NCBI GenBank assembly: GCA_041394845.1
Contig: JAWKHL010000003.1
Coordinates: 496,001 to 560,000 of the forward strand
Direction: 5' to 3'
DNA from: JAHCHG01 sp041394845
Lineage (GTDB): Bacteria; Acidobacteriota; Blastocatellia; Pyrinomonadales; Pyrinomonadaceae
Length of the DNA: 64,000 nucleotides
Position 1 is the stretch's first letter. Every line of letters starts with the position of its first letter. The notes beneath the pieces were generated by a model. That model saw nothing but the letters and a program-made list of their open reading frames with translations, was not told the DNA's origin and did no database searches. Both the position numbers and the translations under genes were made by a program. Below, piece after piece: positions 54,147 to 63,152 of this stretch.

Positions 54147-55271
54147 ATGGCTGCCATTTTAGAAAGACGCAATTTCAGAGATTTCGACTGGCTGACTGCA
54201 TTTTTGGCCGTCTCCATCGTCTGCTTCGGTGTGTGGCAGATCTATAATGCGCAGCCCGAAGAAAGCTACTGGTCCAAGCAGATCATCGGACTCTTTATCG
54301 CATTGGTGGCTCTGGTCGCCATCTCGTTTACCGATTATCGCTGGATCATCAACGACGCCGCGCCCTGGCTTTACGGACTCGGACTGCTTTTGCTCATTAT
54401 GGTTTTGATCCCGGGTCTCGGCGTCAAGGTCAACGGTCAGCAGGCGTGGCTGCAAATTCCGGTGGTCGGAAGATTTCAGCCGTCGGAGTTCGTCAAGATC
54501 ACGGTCGTTCTGATGCTGGCCAGATATTTCGGCTCGCGCAAACCCGGAACTCTTCGCTTTAAGGAGATGGTCATCGGAGGTGTGATCCTCGCCGTGCCGG
54601 TCGGTCTGATCATGCTGGAACCGGATGCCGGTCAGGCGATCACCTATTTCCCGCTTCTGGCCGTCGTCCTGTTTCTCTCGGCAATCAAAATCAGATATGT
54701 TATTTTAACAATTGTCGCCGGTTTGATCTTTATTCCGGCGGCTTATGTCGTCGGGGTCAAAACCGGCTTCATCAAAAACTATCAGAGAGAACGGATCGAA
54801 GCGATTCTCGACCCGGAAAACGCCGACCCGCGCGGTTTCGGTTATCACACCAATCAATCGATGATCACGGTCGGCAAGGGCGGCGTCACCGGCATTCAGG
54901 GAGAGACCGAAACGTCGCAGAGCGTTTTGAAATTTTTGCCCGAACCGCATACGGACTTCATCTTTGCGGTAACGGCCGAAAACACCGGTTTCATCGGCTG
55001 TATCTCATTGCTTCTGGCTTACGCCTTGCTTTTATCGCGGCTCATCACCGGAGGCAGACAGGCGCCCGATCGGGCCGGAATGTTGGTTATTATGGCGATC
55101 GTCGGGGGACTGACCTTCCAGATATTTATGAACGTCGGAATGGTCCTCGGGTTTTTGCCCGTCATCGGGGTTCCTTTGCCGTTGATGAGCGCCGGGCTTT
55201 CGGCGGTTTTATCGACATTTATCGCGATCGGTTTCGTCATCAGCGTAAAAATGCGCCGTTTTGTCAATTAA
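54147..55271 (+). CDS. rodA: Peptidoglycan glycosyltransferase RodA
   Basis: A 374-residue SEDS-family polytopic enzyme that polymerises lipid II together with PBP2. About ten membrane helices; conserved SEDS segments WLQIPVVGRFQPSEFVKI, MLEPDAGQAITYFPLL (catalytic-loop Asp in EPDAG), GFGYHTNQSMITVGKGGVTG and LPEPHTDFIFAVTAENTGFIG are seen. Directly follows mrdA, its functional partner. Confidence 0.97.
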   Translation: MAAILERRNFRDFDWLTAFLAVSIVCFGVWQIYNAQPEESYWSKQIIGLFIALVALVAISFTDYRWIINDAAPWLYGLGLLLLIMVLIPGLGVKVNGQQAWLQIPVVGRFQPSEFVKITVVLMLARYFGSRKPGTLRFKEMVIGGVILAVPVGLIMLEPDAGQAITYFPLLAVVLFLSAIKIRYVILTIVAGLIFIPAAYVVGVKTGFIKNYQRERIEAILDPENADPRGFGYHTNQSMITVGKGGVTGIQGETETSQSVLKFLPEPHTDFIFAVTAENTGFIGCISLLLAYALLLSRLITGGRQAPDRAGMLVIMAIVGGLTFQIFMNVGMVLGFLPVIGVPLPLMSAGLSAVLSTFIAIGFVISVKMRRFVN

Positions 55272-55285
55272 GGAGTTTTTTATAA

Positions 55286-57886
55286 ATGGCCAAAGAATTA
55301 AGCAGAATAAAAGTAAGAGAAGTTACCACAACCCCCTCCAAAGGTCGCGGCTTTTGGGGTTACGTCTGGTTTCCGGCCGCGCTGTTGCTGGCGTTGTCGG
55401 CGGGAGGTTTGACCGGAGTTCTGGCTTCATATTATTTAAATAATTCCCGTTATGCGACCGAGGTTTCCGCTCTGGCCACCTATCGGCCGCCGCAGGTAAC
55501 GACCATTTATGCCGATGACGGCGAAACCGTTCTGGCCGAATTCGCGCTCGAAAAACGCATCCCGATCAAAGAACAGGACATTCCGCAAAACGTGGAAGAT
55601 GCCCTTCTGGCCATTGAAGATTATCGCTTTTACTCTCATATCGGGATCGACCCGTACCGGATCGCCGGAGCCGTCTTCAAAAATGTAACGACCGGAAAAA
55701 CCGAGGGCGCTTCGACCATCACCCAGCAGTTGGCCAAAAACCTTTTCCTCTCCAAAGAGCAGACCTACACGCGCAAGGTCAGCGAATGGATGATGGCTCT
55801 GGAGATAGAACGTCTTTACACCAAACGCCAGATCCTGGAAATGTATATGAACTACGTCTTTCTGGGCGCGGGTTCATACGGATTCGAAGCCGGGGCGCGA
55901 ACCTATTTCGGCAAAACCTTAAAAGATCTCAGTCTGGAAGAAGCGGCTCTGCTGGCGGCCATTCCGAAATCGCCCGAATATTCGCCGACGCGGAACATGG
56001 ACAGGGCCAAGATGCGCCGCGACATCGTTCTCGATCAGATGGCCAAATATTTTCCCGAAAAATATTCGCAAGCCGAAGTCGATGCCGCCAAAGCCAAACC
56101 GATCAAACTGGCCGATACGGCCTATTATCAATCGCTTCCGAAATCGACCGCCTGGGATTATCCGGTCGAGGAGATCCGCAAATATCTGGAGGACAAATAC
56201 ACGACCCGCGTCGCTCAGGGCGGTTTGAAGGTTTACACCACCATCAATGTCGAAGCCCAGAAGATCGCCACCAAAGCCATCCGCGAGGGATTGCGCCGGT
56301 ACGACCGGGGAAAAAGCTGGCGTTCCGAATATCAGAATGTTCTGGTCGATGAAGACAACCAGCCGATCACCGACCAAAAAGAAGCGACCCGCCGTCTGGA
56401 GGCTTACAAACACGCCGATTGGTACGGCGATCAGTACGAAAAAGGTGAGTTTATCAAAGGCCTGATTATGAAGGTCGATAAGGGGTCTAATACGGCCAAG
56501 GTTCGTTTCGGAAAATATTCGGCAAACGTTTCGAGCAAGGAAATGGGACGCAGCGGAAGAACGCCGGGTTCCGAGTTTCAACCGGGCTATCTAGCCGAAT
56601 TTGAGGTCAAAGAGGTCAACGAAGAAGACAAAACCCTTCAGGTCGAACTGTCGCAGGTGCCGGAGGTTCAGGCGGCTATGGTTTCGCTTAACGCCCACAC
56701 CGGCGAGATCGCGGCGATGGTCGGCGGGTACGATTTTTACACCAATAAATTCAACAACGCCACGCAGGGACTCCGGCAAACCGGTTCGTGTTACAAACCG
56801 TTCATCTACACGGCGGCCGTCGAATGGGGAATGACGCCCGACACGACCGTCAGCGGCGCGCCGATCAAGCGAGGCGGATGGACGCCGCACAACTACGACG
56901 GGTCTCTGAGCCACGGAAACGTGCCGATGAAGATCGCTCTGGCCAAATCTTACAATATCGCGGCGGTTCATCTGCTCGACCAGGTAGGCATCCAGACCGG
57001 CGCCCAGATGGTTCGGCGTTTCGGCATCACCAATCCGATGGCCCCGAGTCTCCCGTCGGCCCTCGGAGCCAGCGAGGCGGCGCTGGTCGAGATGGTCTCG
57101 GCCTATTCGACCTTCCCCAACAAGGGCATCAGAGTAACGCCCCATATGATCCGCAAGGTTTACAGCCGGGACGGCTCTCTCTTGGAGGAATGGAACAACG
57201 CCTCGTCGAGAGTCACCAGCGAATACGTGGCGCTGACGATGGTCGAGATGATGCAGGGCGTGACGCGCGGAGGAGGAACCGCTCCGGGCGCCAGCGCGGC
57301 CGGACAACAACTGGCCGGAAAGACCGGAACGGTCAACGATCACACCGACGTTTGGTTCATCGGCTACACCCCGACCTACGTGACCGGCGTCTGGATGGGA
57401 AATCCCGAACGAAAAGAAAATCTCGGTTCGGGAATGACCGGCGGACACGGGGCTTTGCCTTTCTTTAATGCTTATATGAACGAGTATATGAAGGGCAAGC
57501 CGAAAGATGCCTTCCCGAAACCTCCTCCGATCCCGGCCGAGATGAAGGCCCAGATCGAGCGACGGAAACGCGAGGAACAGGAAAAACTCGAAAAAGCCGA
57601 GATGGAAGGCAAGCGGATAGGCGTGGTTTACACCCCGGTCAAAAAATCAGGCGAAGGGGGAGGAACCGAGGGAACCGAAGGAGCCGACGCGCCCGAAGGA
57701 ACCAAACCGAACGTTACCGACCCGAATTCCAAGAACCCGCCCGTCAACCCGCCGCCGAAGTCCGGAGGAGATAATCCGCCCAAACCCCAACCGCCGGTTC
57801 CGGTTCCGACCAAAAAACCCGACAATCCGGCAGAAAAACCGCCGACCGAGGGAACCAAACGAAAGGGCAAAAAGGGCGACGGATAA
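55286..57886 (+). CDS. mrcA: Penicillin-binding protein 1A (bifunctional class A PBP)
   Basis: An 866-residue class A PBP. Membrane anchor at about 25-50; glycosyltransferase family 51 domain (AIEDYRFYSHIGIDPYRIAGAVFKN, GASTITQQLAKNLFLSKEQTYTRKVSEWMMALEIE); transpeptidase with S-x-x-K GSCYKPFIYTAAVEWG (Ser near 501), SxN KSYNIAAVHLLDQ, KTG AGKTGTVNDHTDVWFIGYTP. The tail from about 780 is Pro/Lys/Gly-rich and probably disordered. It begins 14 bp after rodA with GGAG upstream, so belongs to the same operon. Confidence 0.96.
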   Translation: MAKELSRIKVREVTTTPSKGRGFWGYVWFPAALLLALSAGGLTGVLASYYLNNSRYATEVSALATYRPPQVTTIYADDGETVLAEFALEKRIPIKEQDIPQNVEDALLAIEDYRFYSHIGIDPYRIAGAVFKNVTTGKTEGASTITQQLAKNLFLSKEQTYTRKVSEWMMALEIERLYTKRQILEMYMNYVFLGAGSYGFEAGARTYFGKTLKDLSLEEAALLAAIPKSPEYSPTRNMDRAKMRRDIVLDQMAKYFPEKYSQAEVDAAKAKPIKLADTAYYQSLPKSTAWDYPVEEIRKYLEDKYTTRVAQGGLKVYTTINVEAQKIATKAIREGLRRYDRGKSWRSEYQNVLVDEDNQPITDQKEATRRLEAYKHADWYGDQYEKGEFIKGLIMKVDKGSNTAKVRFGKYSANVSSKEMGRSGRTPGSEFQPGYLAEFEVKEVNEEDKTLQVELSQVPEVQAAMVSLNAHTGEIAAMVGGYDFYTNKFNNATQGLRQTGSCYKPFIYTAAVEWGMTPDTTVSGAPIKRGGWTPHNYDGSLSHGNVPMKIALAKSYNIAAVHLLDQVGIQTGAQMVRRFGITNPMAPSLPSALGASEAALVEMVSAYSTFPNKGIRVTPHMIRKVYSRDGSLLEEWNNASSRVTSEYVALTMVEMMQGVTRGGGTAPGASAAGQQLAGKTGTVNDHTDVWFIGYTPTYVTGVWMGNPERKENLGSGMTGGHGALPFFNAYMNEYMKGKPKDAFPKPPPIPAEMKAQIERRKREEQEKLEKAEMEGKRIGVVYTPVKKSGEGGGTEGTEGADAPEGTKPNVTDPNSKNPPVNPPPKSGGDNPPKPQPPVPVPTKKPDNPAEKPPTEGTKRKGKKGDG

Positions 57887-57892
57887 TTTTCA

Positions 57893-57970
57893 GTAGTGAG
57901 CGATGAGCAGTGAGCAGTTTTTTCAAACTCTATCAATCATTTATCGGTTTACCGCTTACCGCTCACCCAA
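57893..57970. repeat. Inverted GTGAGCA heptad arms
   Basis: Left arm 57895-57917 (GTGAGCGATGAGCAGTGAGC) and right arm 57946-57968 (TTACCGCTTACCGCTCACC) are reverse complements between the convergent PBP1A and LytTR genes. Confidence 0.75.
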
Positions 57971-57972
57971 GC

Positions 57973-58692
57973 TCAGGCAAATCTGTCCTTTAATTTTGCG
58001 GCGTAGCGGCGGCTGACCGAGAGTTTTTCCGGAAAGCCCTCAAGACTGACGCGCAGGGTCCGGTTGAACCAGGTTTCGATCTGGTCGATCCGATCGAGAT
58101 TGATTATCGCCGAACGATGGATTCGCGTAAAATTCTTTTCCGGCAATCTTTCTTCCCATTCCCGCAGAGGTTTTTCGATCAGAAACTTCCTGCCGCCGAC
58201 CGTGAAAACCTCGGTATAATCTCCGGCTGCCGTGATGTGAGAGATCTCGGCGATCTTGATGAAACAGGTTCGCTCGTTCTGATCGACGAACAATCGGTCG
58301 TCGATCTCAAGTTTTCTCAGTTCGCCCGCCGGAGTCTCATCTTCGGCCGAAAGCCGTTCGATCGCTTTGGCGAGGCGCTCCGGATTGACGGGTTTTAAGA
58401 GGTAATCAAGCGCGTTGATCTCAAAAGCGCGGATCGCAAATTGATCGAAGGCGGTTACAAAAATCAGTTTGAAGGTCTTTTCGATCCTCTCCAGCAGATC
58501 AAAACCGTTTTCATTGGCCAGTTGGATGTCCAGAAAAATGACGTCCGGCTTTAGCGCGCCAACCAGTTCGACGGCCCCGTCCAGATCTTCGGCTTCGCCC
58601 GCCACCGAGATCTCTTCGAATTCCGCCAGCAGGGAACGCAGTTCTTTCCGGGCGAGGCGTTCGTCGTCAACAATTATCGCCTTCAGATTCAT
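57973..58692 (-). CDS. LytTR-family response regulator
   Basis: A 239-residue DNA-binding regulator. Receiver domain (IIVDDERLARKELRSLL, phospho-acceptor Asp in DVIFLDIQLANENGFDLLE near 54, FVTAFDQFAIRAFEINALDYLLKPV) followed by a LytTR domain (AEISHITAAGDYTEVFTVGGRKFLIEKPLREWEERL ... FTRIHRSAIINLDRIDQIE). Overlaps the upstream kinase gene by 4 bp, so they are a coupled two-component pair. Confidence 0.96.
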   Translation of the reverse strand: MNLKAIIVDDERLARKELRSLLAEFEEISVAGEAEDLDGAVELVGALKPDVIFLDIQLANENGFDLLERIEKTFKLIFVTAFDQFAIRAFEINALDYLLKPVNPERLAKAIERLSAEDETPAGELRKLEIDDRLFVDQNERTCFIKIAEISHITAAGDYTEVFTVGGRKFLIEKPLREWEERLPEKNFTRIHRSAIINLDRIDQIETWFNRTLRVSLEGFPEKLSVSRRYAAKLKDRFA

Positions 58693-59729
58693 TTTCGAAT
58701 TTCAATATTAGCAGAAACAAGACCGTCCGCTTCGCGCAGCCTGAAAGAACTCTTGCCGGGAAAAAGTTTTTCCAGCCGTTCGCGGACGTTTTTCAAACCG
58801 ATCCCGGTGCCGTTCGAATCGGGAGTTTTTTCCAGCTTTCCCGTGTTGGCGACCTCGATCAAAAGTTTTCCCCTTTCGGTTCGGGCCGAGATTCTGATCT
58901 TGAGCGGTTTGGGGCTGGTTTGCAAACCGTGTTTGATGGCGTTCTCGACCAGCGGATTGAGCAGAAAACACGGCACCTTGAAATCTTTCGCTTTTTCGTC
59001 CACCTCGAACGAGGTTTCCAGTTTGTCTTCGAAACGAATCTTTTCGATGGCCAGATAATTCTCCACCGCCTCCAATTCTTCGCGCAGGGGAATTTCTTTC
59101 GTCTCGCCGCTCAAAAGGGAATGCCGCAGAAATTCCGAAAGCTGGGTGATCATCTGCTTGGCCCGTCGTCCGTCCTCGTCAACCGAAGCGCGGATCGAAT
59201 TGAGGGCGTTAAAAAGAAAATGCGGGTTAAGCTGATAACGGAGCATCTCCAATTGGGCCTTTTCGGCCAGGATCGTCGCCTGCAAGGTGTTCTCGCGCTC
59301 CCTCTGCCATTGCTGCCAGTATTTGATTCCGAAATAGATCGCGCTCCAGGCCATGATCGTTACGGAATAATCGAGCGCGATCCGCGGCATTCGCGGCAAG
59401 ATAGCGTAAAAATCGTAGGTCGGCGAGGTCAATTGGCCGTAAAGGCTCTCCAGCGCGGTCCACAAACAGCCGAAAATGACCGATGAAACGATAACGACGA
59501 GAACGATCTTCCCGAAAGAATAACGGCCGACGATCCGCCGGTAGATCCGCCACAGGGCGCAGGTCAATGCGAAACCGATGATAGTCCGAAAGGTCTTGAT
59601 GTGAAGGAGGCGCAAAAAACTGCCCTCGGCGGCGACCGAAAAAAAGGTGATGTAGATCAGCACCAGATAGATCAGCCAGCCGCCGATCTGCAAAAGCCAG
59701 AAATTGTTGAGGCGGTCTTTCGGAAGCAT
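58689..59729 (-). CDS. LytS/YehU-type sensor histidine kinase
   Basis: A 346-residue kinase with about four N-terminal membrane helices (to residue 135), the His_kinase signature QLNPHFLFNALNSIRASVDED (phospho-His in NPHFLFN near 170) and a GHKL ATPase (LLNPLVENAIKHGL, GTGIGLKNVRERLEKLF). Partner of the overlapping LytTR regulator. Preceded by a small exported protein gene 3 bp upstream, which may belong to the signal input (inference). Confidence 0.95.
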   Translation of the reverse strand: MLPKDRLNNFWLLQIGGWLIYLVLIYITFFSVAAEGSFLRLLHIKTFRTIIGFALTCALWRIYRRIVGRYSFGKIVLVVIVSSVIFGCLWTALESLYGQLTSPTYDFYAILPRMPRIALDYSVTIMAWSAIYFGIKYWQQWQRERENTLQATILAEKAQLEMLRYQLNPHFLFNALNSIRASVDEDGRRAKQMITQLSEFLRHSLLSGETKEIPLREELEAVENYLAIEKIRFEDKLETSFEVDEKAKDFKVPCFLLNPLVENAIKHGLQTSPKPLKIRISARTERGKLLIEVANTGKLEKTPDSNGTGIGLKNVRERLEKLFPGKSSFRLREADGLVSANIEIRK

Positions 59730-59732
59730 TTC

Positions 59733-60179
59733 TTAATTTTTCTCTTTCGGCTCGGCGTAAAAGGCCTTGTTGACGATCTTCCATTCGCCGTCGATCTTGA
59801 GCAATGTCATATAATCGACGAATTTGACGCTCGGGTAATCGAGAACGATCTTGCCGACGGCCGCGTTTCCCGAAACGTCTATGCTTTCGATATGGCGTTT
59901 GCGTTGGTCTTCGTCCGGCGCCGCTTCGCCCTTCATCCGGCCGATGTAATCCTTGAAATCAATTGTCGTATATTTTCCGTCGCGGATGAACATCAGTTTG
60001 CCCTCCGAATAAAAAGCCTTTTCCATAAATTCGGCTTTTCCGGTCTCGTGTCCTTTCAGATAATTTTCCAGCGGAATGCGAACCGCTTCCTTTTCCTTAT
60101 GTTCGGCCAAAGTTCGTCCTCCAAAATATAATGTCATGGTGCCCATAATCAAAGTCAAAATCACTGCCGTTCTTTTCAT
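59733..60179 (-). CDS. Exported lumazine-binding-like (NTF2-fold) protein
   Basis: A 148-residue protein with an N-terminal signal/anchor (MKRTAVILTLIMGTMTLYFGG). The body (IPLENYLKGHETGKAEFMEKAFYSEGKLMFIRDGKYTTIDFKDYIGRM ... AAVGKIVLDYPSVKFVDYMTLLKIDGEWKIVNKAFYA) matches the putative lumazine-binding / SnoaL-like fold. No catalytic residues can be assigned. First gene of an operon with LytS and LytTR (3-bp gap, then 4-bp overlap). Confidence 0.82.
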   Translation of the reverse strand: MKRTAVILTLIMGTMTLYFGGRTLAEHKEKEAVRIPLENYLKGHETGKAEFMEKAFYSEGKLMFIRDGKYTTIDFKDYIGRMKGEAAPDEDQRKRHIESIDVSGNAAVGKIVLDYPSVKFVDYMTLLKIDGEWKIVNKAFYAEPKEKN

Positions 60180-60300
60180 TTCAATTCTCCCTTATTTTCA
60201 TATTTTCCAATGTTTTGAATTTCAGATCTCAGATCTCAAAAGCCTTCTTAGATCTCAAATCCGAAATCTGAAATTTTGCGGAATATTCTTCCCGGCCCGT

Positions 60301-61053
60301 TTAAAGTTTGTTTTTGAACCAGACCGCGATCATTTCGTTCAGTTCGGGATGATCTCCCAAAATGCCGGAAGCGTGTTCTTTGCCGCCGACCTCCAGAATT
60401 TGCGCCGTTTTCGATTTTTCCCGCAAATCCGCAAAGACCTCTTTCATGAGAGCGATCTCGTCCACCGATTTGACGAAAAACCATGGGATTCCGCTCCCGT
60501 CGATCGCCTCCATCGATTCGTCGCTGAAAGAACCGGGCGACAGGGCGACGTAGGCTTTGCCGTATTTATTTTTTCGGGCCGATTCGACCATCACTTCGCC
60601 GCTGTAACTGCCTCCGACGAAACCGATCCGCGCCGCATCCATCTTCGGATCACTCTCCAGATATTTGAAGGCGACCGTAACGTCCGTATCGCTTCCGACC
60701 AGCATGGCGCGCATTTTTTCGTCGAACGGAGGGCCGAACTTTCCTTTGTTGATGCTCTCGCCGTGAGCCCGCAAATCCAAACGCAAAGTGGCGATCCCGC
60801 GCCGGGCCAATTGTCCGACCAATCTTTCATAAGCCTGACGGTTTCCGCCCGCTCTGTTTAAAAGAATAACGGCCGGAACTTTTGTTTTGGATTTGGGAAT
60901 CTGCAGATCGCCGATCAGTTTCCAGCCGTCATTTTCGATCACGACGCGTTTTTCCTTTAACTCAAAACTCTTTTTCTGAGAATAGGAACTTTGCCAACCC
61001 GCCGTAAAAATCAGGGTTAAAAAAAACACCAACGCTTTTTTTGAAAAAATCAT
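60301..61053 (-). CDS. Exported alpha/beta hydrolase (dienelactone-hydrolase-like)
   Basis: A 250-residue protein with signal peptide (MIFSKKALVFFLTLIFTAGWQSSYS). Strand and oxyanion region VPAVILLNRAGGNRQAYERLVGQLARRGIATLRLDLRAHGES; nucleophile elbow in IGFVGGSYSGEVM (G-x-S-x-S rather than G-x-S-x-G); acid and His candidates in FFVKSVDEIALM and GKEHASGIL. Esterase-type activity expected. The ATG overlaps the TGA of an upstream reading frame (ATGA), a translational-coupling signature that points to a lost or damaged gene just upstream. Confidence 0.85.
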   Translation of the reverse strand: MIFSKKALVFFLTLIFTAGWQSSYSQKKSFELKEKRVVIENDGWKLIGDLQIPKSKTKVPAVILLNRAGGNRQAYERLVGQLARRGIATLRLDLRAHGESINKGKFGPPFDEKMRAMLVGSDTDVTVAFKYLESDPKMDAARIGFVGGSYSGEVMVESARKNKYGKAYVALSPGSFSDESMEAIDGSGIPWFFVKSVDEIALMKEVFADLREKSKTAQILEVGGKEHASGILGDHPELNEMIAVWFKNKL

Positions 61054-61224
61054 TTTTGTCCTCGCTGAAAATTTGTTTGATTTGTTTTCCGGTAAACTGC
61101 TCTGACGTGCAAACGCCAGGTTTTGCCGTCTTCGTTCAGTTGTTCAACGATTCTTTCAAAACTTTGGTTTGAAATTTTCCTCCAAAAAGTTCGCGAGGTC
61201 CTCGGTTTTCCATCCAAATTTCAT
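61050..61224 (-). pseudogene. Possible 3' remnant of a gene coupled to the hydrolase
   Basis: The minus-strand frame reads, after a TGA, NLDGKPRTSRTFWRKISNQS, continuing FERIVEQLNEDGKTWRLHV and ending at a TGA that overlaps the hydrolase ATG. It has protein-like composition but no start codon other than a TTG. The MITE begins 21 bp upstream of it. No family recognised. Confidence 0.4.
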
Positions 61225-61245
61225 AAGCCGGTCGATAAATTTCGG

Positions 61246-61513
61246 GGTAGTGATCAAAAGTAATGCTGACAAATGAATGTCCCGCAGGGACTCTTGTCGT
61301 AATAGCCCGGCGATTGATCGCCGGGTACAGGTTCTCTCTCAGATCCATAGTCCTGAAAGGACGAAAGATAAATGTGAATTTGGCAAATTCGAGACTGTCC
61401 CTTCAGGACTTGACGACATCGGCTGCATAATCCCGGCGATCAATCGCCGGGCTATTTTCAGATGCTCCGTTGGAGCAATCAGATTTTGCTCAGCATTACT
61501 TTTGATCACTACC
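61246..61513. mobile_element. MITE with 24-bp terminal inverted repeats and 8-bp target duplication
   Basis: A 268-bp non-coding element. Ends 61246-61269 and 61490-61513 are perfect reverse complements (GGTAGTGATCAAAAGTAATG...). It is flanked by the direct repeat AATTTCGG (61238-61245 and 61514-61521). Inside are an inverted pair of REP-like palindromes (CCCGGCGATTGATCGCCGGG at about 61305 and its complement at about 61432) and smaller hairpins (GTCCTGAAAGGAC). It supplies the stop codon of the 140-residue gene to its right. No transposase in the window. Confidence 0.88.
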
Positions 61514-61931
61514 AATTTCGGTTTTCGATGATCGCGCTTTTGCCGGTGATGGAAAAAACGCTTTCGCGAAAATCCCCCGGCTTCAGATCATTGAGCAGTT
61601 TCAAACTCCCTTGTTGTTTGATCAAGGCCTGAAAGTTTTCTTCGGATTTGTCAAACTGCGTCCGGTTTTCGTATCTGGTGATCAGGATCAGATCGAAGCC
61701 GTTTCTTTCGCCGGCAACCACCTCGATCAATTCAAATGAATGAATGTAGCCTTTTTTCAGAGCCTCTTCGCGCAAGGCTTTCCAGTTTTTTTCGTAAAAA
61801 TAAAGCGCTTCGGCGCGTTTATCGTTTTTTATCCTGACCGCTTCCAAGACCGAAACGATTTCGGTCCGCGCGGCGGCATTCAGACTCAGACCTGAAATGA
61901 TCAGAAAACAGGCAACTATGATTTTTCTCAC
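61509..61931 (-). CDS. Exported small protein, 3' end altered by MITE
   Basis: Start taken at GTG 61931 with GGGGAAG 7 nt upstream; this gives the signal peptide MRKIIVACFLIISGLSLNAAA. The mature part (TEIVSVLEAVRIKNDKRAEALYFYEKNWKALREEALKKGYIHSFELIE ... FDLILITRYENRTQFDKSEENFQALI) looks like a ferredoxin-like dimeric alpha/beta-barrel (NIPSNAP/monooxygenase-type), but the match is only by shape. The TAG stop lies in the MITE end; without the insertion the frame would run 5 codons further to a TGA. Confidence 0.75.
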   Translation of the reverse strand: MRKIIVACFLIISGLSLNAAARTEIVSVLEAVRIKNDKRAEALYFYEKNWKALREEALKKGYIHSFELIEVVAGERNGFDLILITRYENRTQFDKSEENFQALIKQQGSLKLLNDLKPGDFRESVFSITGKSAIIENRNW

Positions 61932-62088
61932 GTCGAAACTTCCCCGTCGAATTTTGGTTTCGGTCAGCAAAAGCAAAAATAAACCTTTCGTGAGAAAAAA
62001 ATCGAGGGAAAATCGGCGGACGGCAATATCCGTCGGCGAGCGGTTTTATCGGGATGAAAATTTGGAAGAAACGGGTTTTAAAAAGCGA

Positions 62089-62133
62089 AGAGTGAGGGGA
62101 AGCGGTTCGGTTTAAACCGCTTCCCCTCACTCT
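62089..62133. terminator. Strong hairpin terminator
   Basis: A 19-bp perfect stem, 62089-62107 with 62115-62133 (AGAGTGAGGGGAAGCGGTT arm). The T-run is interrupted, but position directly after the esterase stop supports a terminator or mRNA-stabilising hairpin. Confidence 0.75.
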
Positions 62134-62152
62134 CTTTGCTCTTGCAGGAAAG

Positions 62153-62887
62153 TTAACCGAAAAACCGGCCCAGATAATGCGGCAGCATCTTTCGCCACCA
62201 GACCCAGTCGTGATTGACATCGTGCCCCCAGATCTCCAGAAGATGCGGAATTCCCTTCGAATGAAGGACGCCCGACAGATCGCGGCTCCGGTCCGGGGCT
62301 TCGAAGGCTCCCTGTCCCGTTACGATGACGATCGAATCTGCGCCCCGAAGGCGCGGCAGATGATAGGTGTCGCTCAAATGTTTGAGATACATCATCGGGT
62401 TATTGAAATAAACGTTGTCGTCGAAATAGCTTTCCAGATAATTGTAGATGTTGTAGCTTCCGCTCATGGCGATCGTGCCGCGAAAATTATCGGAATGTTT
62501 GAAATAGCAGTTGGCCGCCAGAAACGCCCCGAGGGAAGCGCCGGTCGTCAAAGGCTTGGCGCCCTCGCCGCATTCGTTGCGAATCAGCGGTAGAACCTCT
62601 TCCATGATGTAGCGGTCGTAGCGCGTCAGGAGTTCGGCCTTCCACTGCGGCGAAGCCTGCTTATTCAAAAGACTGTGTTTGTTTACGCTGTTGATCGAAT
62701 AGGCCCGAAGTTTTCCGGCGTCGATAAAAGGCCGGATCGCATCGACCAGATGAAACCGTTCGTATTCCAGAAAATCGGCTGCGGCCGTCGGAAACATCAG
62801 AAGCGGATAACCCGAGTGCCCGTAGGCCACGAGCGGCATTTCCATGCCGAGATTATGACTGTACCAGGATGTCGTATCGCGTCGCAT
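62153..62887 (-). CDS. Putative esterase (esterase D / alpha-beta hydrolase type)
   Basis: A 244-residue cytoplasmic alpha/beta hydrolase (no signal peptide). Nucleophile in TTGASLGAFLAANCYFKH (G-A-S-L-G, Ser near 118), preceded by YPLLMFPTAAADFLEYE; acid candidates in IVIVTGQGAFEAPDRS, catalytic His in EIWGHDVNHDWVWWRKMLPHYL. This N-terminus (RRDTTSWYSHNLGMEMPLVAYGHSG) is typical of a widespread esterase family annotated as putative esterase; the physiological substrate is unknown. Heptad repeats lie upstream. Confidence 0.87.
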   Translation of the reverse strand: MRRDTTSWYSHNLGMEMPLVAYGHSGYPLLMFPTAAADFLEYERFHLVDAIRPFIDAGKLRAYSINSVNKHSLLNKQASPQWKAELLTRYDRYIMEEVLPLIRNECGEGAKPLTTGASLGAFLAANCYFKHSDNFRGTIAMSGSYNIYNYLESYFDDNVYFNNPMMYLKHLSDTYHLPRLRGADSIVIVTGQGAFEAPDRSRDLSGVLHSKGIPHLLEIWGHDVNHDWVWWRKMLPHYLGRFFG

Positions 62888-62914
62888 ATATTAAAATTTC
62901 AGCTCCAAATATAA

Positions 62915-63147
62915 AGTTGTAAATAGTTATCTGTTAATGGTTAGTTGAAAAACCCTGTTGCCGGTTTTTCGTGATTTATTATTTTGTAATCTTGAGAGAT
63001 TAAAAGAAAACGGCTTTTATTTCAAGCCGAAAAAGTGTTGATTTTACCGCGCGGAGGGAGAAAGTTTGTAAATGGTTGATGGTTAATTGTTATTCTTCGG
63101 TCGAATCGGCCGTCAACAATTAACCATCAACCATTTACAATTAACGA
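62915..63147. repeat. TTAACCA-type heptad arms with palindromic centre
   Basis: A short arm at 62918-62946 (GTTAATGGTTAG) and an inverted pair 63070-63092 (AAATGGTTGATGGTTAATTG) with 63113-63147 (CAATTAACCATCAACCATTT). The centre holds the small palindrome GGTCGAATCGGCC. Confidence 0.75.
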
Positions 63148-63152
63148 ATTAC

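Noticed and set aside
61136..61348. A 70-codon open frame on the minus strand
   Set aside because: It runs from inside the MITE palindromes through the target duplication; the phrase AINRRAITTRVP is a translation of REP-like repeats.
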